Assembly (NCBI GenBank): GCA_963803245.1
Contig: CAWDLI010000004.1
Span: forward strand, 62,001 to 126,000
From: JACVRW01 sp963803245
GTDB lineage: Bacteria; Actinomycetota; Thermoleophilia; Solirubrobacterales; Thermoleophilaceae
Length of the DNA stretch: 64,000 bases
Reading direction: 5' to 3'
Below are positions 58,954 to 64,000 of the stretch, piece by piece; position 1 is the stretch's first letter; every line of letters begins with the position of its first letter. The position numbers and the translations under genes were made by a program. The notes under the pieces were generated by a model. That model was given only the letters and a program-made list of their open reading frames with translations. It did not search any database and was not told where the DNA came from.

Positions 58954-59982
58954 CTAGGCGGCGCTGGGAGTACCGAGCAGGTCGCGAACCCGCAGGAGCT
59001 CGGCGAGCTGGACCGCGTTGGTGGCGGCGCCCTTGCGGAGGTTGTCGCCCACGATCCAGAGGTTGAGGCAGCGCTCGTGCGACGGGTCGCGGCGGATCCG
59101 GCCGACCAGCACGTCGTCGCGTCCCGCCACGTCCAGCGCCAGCGGGTAGAGGCCGTTGGCCGGGTCGTCGACGACCGTGATCCCCGGCGCCGAGGCCAGC
59201 AGCTCACGGCACTCCTCAGGTGACAGCGGGTCGCGGGTCTGAACGTTTGCCGAGACGGAGTGGCCGGTGTAGACGGGCACGCGCACGCAGGTGGCGGAGA
59301 CGCCGATGTCGTCGCGGCCGAGGATCTTGCGCGTCTCGCGCATCACCTTGCGCTCCTCGGTCGTGTAGTCGTCGCCGTCCTGGAAGCGCTCCACCTGAGG
59401 TACGACGTTGAAGGCGATCTGGTGGGGATAGACGCTCGGCGGAGGCACGTCCTTCGCCTCCAGGGTCGCGAGCGCCTGGTCGTGGAGCTCCTCGACAGCG
59501 CGCTGGCCGGTGCCCGACACCGCCTGGTAGGTGGACGCCACCACGCGCTCGATGCCGGCCGCGTCGAGGATCGGCTTCAGCGCCACGACCGTCTGCATCG
59601 TGGTGCAGTTGGGATTGGCGACGATGCCGCTGTGGGTGTCGAGCGCCTCAGGGTTGACCTCGGCAACGACGAGCGGAACGTCGTCGTGCATGCGCCAGTA
59701 GGACGAGTTGTCGACCACCACGGCGCCGGCGTCGGCGAAGCGCCTGCCCCACTCCTCGGAGATGGTCGAGCCGGCGGAGAAGAGCGCGAGGTCGAAGCCG
59801 CGGATGGCCTCGTCGGAGAGCGCGCGCACGCGCAGGTCGCGGTCGCCGAAGTCGATCGAGCGGCCGGCCGAGCGCTCCGATGCGAACGGCACCACCTCGT
59901 CGGCGGGGAACGAGCGCTCCCGCATCACGCCGAGCATGGTCGAGCCCACGGCGCCGGTGGCGCCCACCACGGCGACCCTCAT
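58954..59982 (-). CDS. asd: aspartate-semialdehyde dehydrogenase
   Basis: 342 residues. NADP motif VAVVGATGAVGSTMLGVM; catalytic Cys in GIVANPNCTTMQ; VASTYQAVSGTGQRAVEEL and PVYTGHSVSANV around the catalytic His. It makes aspartate semialdehyde for Lys, Thr, Met and diaminopimelate synthesis. Its ATG overlaps the lysC stop by one base (TGATG), the standard lysC-asd pair. Confidence 0.96.
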   Translation of the reverse strand: MRVAVVGATGAVGSTMLGVMRERSFPADEVVPFASERSAGRSIDFGDRDLRVRALSDEAIRGFDLALFSAGSTISEEWGRRFADAGAVVVDNSSYWRMHDDVPLVVAEVNPEALDTHSGIVANPNCTTMQTVVALKPILDAAGIERVVASTYQAVSGTGQRAVEELHDQALATLEAKDVPPPSVYPHQIAFNVVPQVERFQDGDDYTTEERKVMRETRKILGRDDIGVSATCVRVPVYTGHSVSANVQTRDPLSPEECRELLASAPGITVVDDPANGLYPLALDVAGRDDVLVGRIRRDPSHERCLNLWIVGDNLRKGAATNAVQLAELLRVRDLLGTPSAA

Positions 59983-61304
59983 CAGGCCGCCTCTCGATCG
60001 TCGGGAGGGTCTTCCTCCCTGACCTTGGGACGGTGCACGCCCGTCACGTCCTCGGGGTGAACCGAGTCGCGCCCGAGGCCGAACGCCGTATGCAGCTGGA
60101 CCACCGCGGTCTCCACGTCCTGCTCGCGCACCACGCACGAGATCTTGATCGGGGACGTGGAGATCATCTCGATGTTCACGCCCGCCTCGCCCAGCACCGT
60201 CAGGGCGCGGGCCGCGACGCCGGGGTGGCTCTTCATCCCGGCTCCGACCAGCGACACCTTGCCCATGCGGTCGTCCGAGAGCACCGCGCCGAACCCGAGC
60301 TCCTCCTTGAGCGCCGCCAGCGCGTCGGTGGCCATGGCGAGATCGTCGCGCGGGACCGTGACCGACATGTCGGCGAGATGGCCTTCGCTGAGCGGCTCGT
60401 TCTGGATGATCATGTCCACGTTCACGCTCGAGTCGGCCAGCGCGGTGAGCACGCGGCCCGCGATGCCGGGCCGGTCCGGCAGGCCGGTGAGCGTGATGCG
60501 CGCCTCCGCGGTGGAGTGGGTGACGGCTGTGACTAGCGGTCGTTCCATGGTCTGCTCTTCGTCCTGGACGACGGTACCGGGTCCATCGTCGAAGCTCGAT
60601 CTGCAGTGGATCGTGACGCCATAGTTGCGGGCGTACTCGACCGAGCGGAGCTGCAGCACGCCGGCGCCCGATGCCGACATCTCGAGCATCTCCTCGAAGG
60701 TCACGACCGGCAGCTTGCGCGCGCTCGGAACGATCCGCGGGTCGGCGCTGAACACTCCGGCGACGTCGGTGAAGATCTCGCAGACCTCGGCGCCGAGGGC
60801 CGCCGCCAGCGCCACCGCCGTCGTGTCCGAGCCCCCGCGGCCGAGCGTCGTCACGTCGAGCGAGTCGTGCGACACGCCCTGGAACCCGGCCACCAGCACG
60901 ATCCGGCCGTCGTCCAGCGCGGCGCGGATGCGGTGGGCCTTGACCTCCAGGATGCGCGCCTTCGTGTGGGTGGTGTCGGTGACGATCCCCGCCTGAGAGC
61001 CCGTCAGCGAGATCGCCTCGTGGCCGAGGTCGTTGATCGCCATGGCGGCGAGGGCGCACGACACCCGCTCGCCCGTCGACAGGAGCATGTCCATCTCGCG
61101 CGGGTGCGGGCGTGGGGAGACCTCGTGCGCCATCGCGATCAGCTCGTCCGTGTGCTTCCCGCGCGCGGAGAGGACGGCGACCACGCGGGCGCCCTCCTCG
61201 GCGCGCTGGACGATGCGCCGCGCGGCGTTCTTGATGCGCTCGGCGTCCGCCACCGACGTGCCGCCGAACTTCATCACCACCGTGTAGGCGCTCGCTACCG
61301 ACAT
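59982..61304 (-). CDS. lysC: aspartate kinase
   Basis: 440 residues. KFGGTSVADAERI at the N-terminus, MDMLLSTGERVSCAL, DVTTLGRGGSDTTAVALA and EIFTDVAGVFSADPRIV are the kinase motifs. Two ACT domains (about 275-410) at the C-terminus mediate feedback by Lys/Thr. An alternative internal start making the free beta subunit is usual in this family and possible here. The tail of about 20 charged residues is extra. It is co-transcribed with asd. Confidence 0.95.
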   Translation of the reverse strand: MSVASAYTVVMKFGGTSVADAERIKNAARRIVQRAEEGARVVAVLSARGKHTDELIAMAHEVSPRPHPREMDMLLSTGERVSCALAAMAINDLGHEAISLTGSQAGIVTDTTHTKARILEVKAHRIRAALDDGRIVLVAGFQGVSHDSLDVTTLGRGGSDTTAVALAAALGAEVCEIFTDVAGVFSADPRIVPSARKLPVVTFEEMLEMSASGAGVLQLRSVEYARNYGVTIHCRSSFDDGPGTVVQDEEQTMERPLVTAVTHSTAEARITLTGLPDRPGIAGRVLTALADSSVNVDMIIQNEPLSEGHLADMSVTVPRDDLAMATDALAALKEELGFGAVLSDDRMGKVSLVGAGMKSHPGVAARALTVLGEAGVNIEMISTSPIKISCVVREQDVETAVVQLHTAFGLGRDSVHPEDVTGVHRPKVREEDPPDDREAA

Positions 61305-61343
61305 GGAGCACAAGATAGCCCGGGGCGACGCTAGCCTCGGCGA

Positions 61344-62564
61344 GTGTCCCGGGGCCGCCGTCTGCTGATCGTCCTGCTCGTGGCGGTCGCGAGCGCCTCG
61401 GCCGTCGTGGGGGCGGTGCTGGGCGCCGACCACGAGGACGAGTCCGACGGCGCGCAGCGCGCCACGGAGCCCGCGGGTCGCTCCTTCCTGGCGCGGGTCG
61501 TGCCCCGGCCGGCCAAGCGCGAGCGCCGCGCCGAGCCCCCGCCCGTGCCGCGCAGCGCAGCGGCCGCGGTTCGCTCGCTGACGGTCGAGCGCAAGGTGGC
61601 CCAGCTGTTCCTGCTCGGCTTCGAGGGCACCGACCTGAACGCCGAGATCTTCCAGCGCCTTCGCAGCCTCGACCTCGGCGGGATCGTGATCGGGGAGCAG
61701 AACTACACGAGCTCCGATCTGCTGGGCCAGCTCGCCGGGGAGACGCGCGTGATCGCCGACGAGGAGGGTCACGTGAGGCCCTTCGCGATGGTGAGCCAGC
61801 CCGGCGGGGAGCTCAACTCCTTCCCCGACCTGCCGCCCCCGACGGCGCCGGCGGACCTCGAGTCCGCCGACGCGGCCGGCGCCGAGGCGGCCGAGTCCGC
61901 GACCGCCCTGGCCGCTCTGGGCGTGACCGGGGTGCTCGGCCCCGTGCTGGACGTGAGCCCGGAGGGCGGCTCGGCCCTCGGCGCGCTCGCCTACTCGGAC
62001 GATCCCGCGGAGGTGGCCGGGTTCGCCGACGCCGAGCTGGCCGCCTACGGGGAGGCCGGGCTGTTCACCGCGGTCGGGCACTTCCCCGGCCTGGGATCGG
62101 CCGACCAGGCCACGGACGACGGCCCGGCGACTGTCGGCCTCGGGCTGCCCGAGCTCCGCAAGCGCGACCTGCTCCCGTTCCGGGCCGCGATCGAGGACGG
62201 AGCGCCGGCCTTCGTCCTGAGCCATGCGCTCTACCCAATGAACGACTTCACCGCCCCGGCCTCGCTCTCGAGCGAGGTGGTCACCGACCTGCTGCGCGAC
62301 GAGCTGGGCTACCAGGGCGTGGCGATCACCGACGATCTCGCCGCGCCGGCCGTGGCGATCGCGGCATCCGTGCCCGAGGCGGCCGTGGAGGCGCTGCGCG
62401 CCGGGGCCGACATGCTGATGATCTCGGGCCCCCTGGCCGACCAGCAGGCGGCCTACGACGCGGTGCTAGCCGCGGTCAGGCGCGGGCGCATCCCGCGCGC
62501 GCGGCTGGACCAGGCCGTGGGCCGGATCCTGGCGGCCAAGGAGGACTACGGGCTGCTGGGCTAG
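61344..62564 (+). CDS. GH3-fold (NagZ-like) secreted protein with altered active site
   Basis: 406 residues from GTG 61344. An N-terminal membrane/signal segment (about 6-27) and a charged linker of about 45 residues precede the glycoside hydrolase 3 barrel (VERKVAQLFLLGFEGTD to the end). The nucleophile region GVAITDDLAA keeps an Asp. The usual KHFPGHG...D-x-x-SH loop reads GHFPGLGSADQATDDG, lacking the Lys, the second His and the acid/base His. It may be inactive or use another acid. It is oriented away from lysC, and its stop overlaps the last gene by 4 bp. Confidence 0.82.
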   Translation: MSRGRRLLIVLLVAVASASAVVGAVLGADHEDESDGAQRATEPAGRSFLARVVPRPAKRERRAEPPPVPRSAAAAVRSLTVERKVAQLFLLGFEGTDLNAEIFQRLRSLDLGGIVIGEQNYTSSDLLGQLAGETRVIADEEGHVRPFAMVSQPGGELNSFPDLPPPTAPADLESADAAGAEAAESATALAALGVTGVLGPVLDVSPEGGSALGALAYSDDPAEVAGFADAELAAYGEAGLFTAVGHFPGLGSADQATDDGPATVGLGLPELRKRDLLPFRAAIEDGAPAFVLSHALYPMNDFTAPASLSSEVVTDLLRDELGYQGVAITDDLAAPAVAIAASVPEAAVEALRAGADMLMISGPLADQQAAYDAVLAAVRRGRIPRARLDQAVGRILAAKEDYGLLG

Positions 62565-64000
62565 AGGGCCGCCAGCTCCACGCGGTTGTCGTTGAAGATC
62601 GGCGCGTGGCCCTGCTCGGTCAGCCGCTGCGAGGTGGTGGCCTGGCCGCTCCGGCCGTTCTCGTAGTCGCGGTTCCACCAGCCCATCGGCGCCACCAGCA
62701 CACCCGGACGGGCATCGTCCGACACCCGTGCCGCGCAGCTGAAGTCGCCGCGGTCGTTGTACACGCGCACGCGGGCGCCGTCGGCGATGCCGCGCTCGCG
62801 GGCGTCGTCGGGGTGCACGACCACCGTCGGCTCCGGCTGGGCGGAGTGCTGGCGGCCCTGGTTCGCGAAGGTGGAGTTGAGGAAGAGGTGCGTCTTCGGA
62901 GTGACGAGCGCCAGCGGATAGCGCTCCGCGAGCGCCGCATCGCCCACCTCGAGCGGCGGCTCGTAGCGGGCGTGGAGGGTCACGCGCCCGTCGACTGTGC
63001 CGAACCCGCCGTCCGCGTGCGGAATGCGCCCCTGGCCCAGGTCGATCTTGATCCAGCCGCGCTCGCGCAGCTCCGCGGTACGGTCCGCCACGGCCGGCGA
63101 GCGGGAGAGCATCGAGTCGATCATCTCCTCGTCGCTCTCGCTGAACACCGGATCGTCGAGCCCCAGTCGCCGGGCGAGCAGCCGGAACGTCTCGGTGTTG
63201 GGCTTGGCCTCGCCGACCGGCGCGATCGCCGGCTCGCTCCAGGTGAGGTAGTGATGCCCCCAGGAGAACACCACGTCCAGGTGCTCAAGCTGGGTGGTGG
63301 CGGGCAGCACCACGTCCGCGTGGATTGCCGTGTCGGTCATGAACTGCTCGAGCACGACCGTGAACAGGTCATCACGGCGGAGCCCCTCGAGCACGCGGCG
63401 CTGATCGGGAGCGATCGACGCCGGGTTCGAGTTCCAACACACGAGCGCCTTCACCGGCGGGGCGAGCGCGGGGTCCGTGAGCGTGTCGCCCAGCTGGGCC
63501 ATGTTGATCGTCCGCACCGGATGCGGAAGCAGGTCGGCACCCTCGAGCGGATACGAGCTCACGGCGCTCGCCGTGGCCATCGGGATGTACGAGCAGCCGC
63601 CGCCGCGGTCGCGCCAGGCGCCCGTGAGCGCCGGGAGCGACGCGATCGTGGAGTAGGCGGCGGGTGCGCCGAGGTGGCGCTGGGCGCCGACCCCGAGGCG
63701 GAGCAGCGCGGGGCGGGTGGTGGCGAAGTCGCGTCCCGTGCGCGCGATCGTCTCGGCGTCCACGCCGCAGATCTCCGCGCAGCGCTCCACCGGGTGGTCC
63801 GCGAGGACCGCGAGCAGCTCGTCATAGCCCGTGGCGTTGGCGCGGCACCAGTCCTCGTCCTGGAGGCCGGCGTCCACGACCGCGCGCATCATCCCGATCG
63901 CCAGGGCGGCATCGGTACCGGGGACCGGCCGCAGGTGCTCGTCGGCCACTCGCGCGGTGCGGCTGCGGAACGGGTCCACGACCACGAGGCGGGCTCCCGC
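62561..64000 (-). CDS. molybdopterin oxidoreductase, C-terminal part (5' end outside window)
   Basis: About 480 residues of the catalytic subunit of a molybdenum bis-MGD enzyme; the N-terminal iron-sulfur part is beyond the right edge. Segments GTDAALAIGMMRAVVDAGLQ, VKALVCWNSNPASIAPDQR, DTAIHADVVLPATTQLEHLD and, in the C-terminal molydopterin-binding domain, LFLNSTFANQGR and DDARERGIADGARVRVYNDRG are typical of the DMSO-reductase family, probably of the formate dehydrogenase/thiosulfate reductase-like or nitrate-type branch. No signal sequence can be judged. Substrate unknown. Confidence 0.88.
   Translation of the reverse strand, partial: AGARLVVVDPFRSRTARVADEHLRPVPGTDAALAIGMMRAVVDAGLQDEDWCRANATGYDELLAVLADHPVERCAEICGVDAETIARTGRDFATTRPALLRLGVGAQRHLGAPAAYSTIASLPALTGAWRDRGGGCSYIPMATASAVSSYPLEGADLLPHPVRTINMAQLGDTLTDPALAPPVKALVCWNSNPASIAPDQRRVLEGLRRDDLFTVVLEQFMTDTAIHADVVLPATTQLEHLDVVFSWGHHYLTWSEPAIAPVGEAKPNTETFRLLARRLGLDDPVFSESDEEMIDSMLSRSPAVADRTAELRERGWIKIDLGQGRIPHADGGFGTVDGRVTLHARYEPPLEVGDAALAERYPLALVTPKTHLFLNSTFANQGRQHSAQPEPTVVVHPDDARERGIADGARVRVYNDRGDFSCAARVSDDARPGVLVAPMGWWNRDYENGRSGQATTSQRLTEQGHAPIFNDNRVELAAL

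Noticed and set aside
1..64000. Prophage, IS element, integron or biosynthetic gene cluster
   Set aside because: No transposase, integrase, structural phage or NRPS/PKS-type genes were found on either strand.

Overview
The window is a high-GC, gene-dense bacterial chromosome segment. Gene content and style point to an actinobacterium, most likely of the class Thermoleophilia (Solirubrobacterales-like). This is an inference from the combination of LytR-CpsA-Psr and PucR proteins, a dimer-type glycyl-tRNA synthetase, a csrA gene, an ECF sigma factor fused to an anti-sigma-like membrane tail, a DedA-PAP2 fusion, frequent GTG/TTG starts and short overlapping genes. There is no prophage, IS element, CRISPR array or large biosynthetic cluster; nearly everything looks like core chromosome.

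Layout. 1-7.9 kb: the 5' end of a ThDP enzyme, a dehalogenase-like hydrolase, a GAF-GGDEF diguanylate cyclase, a membrane SpoIIE/RsbU-type phosphatase, a tRNA with anticodon UAA, the ECF sigma fusion, a CsaA-like protein and an R2-like di-metal oxidase. 8-14 kb: lipoprotein, metal-dependent hydrolase, pseudo-rhomboid, glutamate-cysteine ligase-like enzyme, DUF2090 aldolase-like protein, csrA. 14-23 kb: a minus-strand housekeeping block, rplY-pth-mfd-foldase-mazG-eno-ftsB. 23-35 kb: UbiB-like kinase, glmU-prs, tRNA-Gln, PucR regulator, small membrane protein plus DedA-PAP2, then metG-tatD-rsmA-ispE preceded by an M23 endopeptidase. 35-46 kb: rsmI-ROK kinase, LCP ligase, lipase, FmdB-like protein, glyS, TetR regulator, hsp20-lon. 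46-54 kb: two small operons, icd-mdh with an upstream MFS exporter, a site-2 protease with CBS domains, an AbiEi/DUF559 protein. 54-64 kb: sdhA-sdhB-CCG protein (an anchor-less, type-E-like succinate dehydrogenase), a LuxR regulator, lysC-asd, a degenerate GH3 protein and the 3' part of a molybdopterin oxidoreductase.

The most interesting signal is not a gene. A 35-44 bp palindromic element occurs ten times at eight places, always within about 11 bp of a stop codon. Its arms change in compensatory pairs, so the hairpin appears to be under selection. One locus carries three perfect tandem copies. Other points worth attention: an identical 15-base palindromic site in front of a tetR gene and the distant R2-like oxidase gene; a UAA-anticodon tRNA without the long variable arm expected of leucine tRNA; a zinc-ribbon rhomboid homologue without catalytic residues; and the sigma/anti-sigma fusion.

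Sequence quality caution: at least eight single-base frameshifts interrupt otherwise well-conserved genes (foldase, pth, DedA-PAP2, M23 peptidase, lipase twice, lon twice). Most are one extra base in a GC-rich run. I read these as sequencing or assembly errors rather than biology, and they explain an apparent M23-MetRS fusion.
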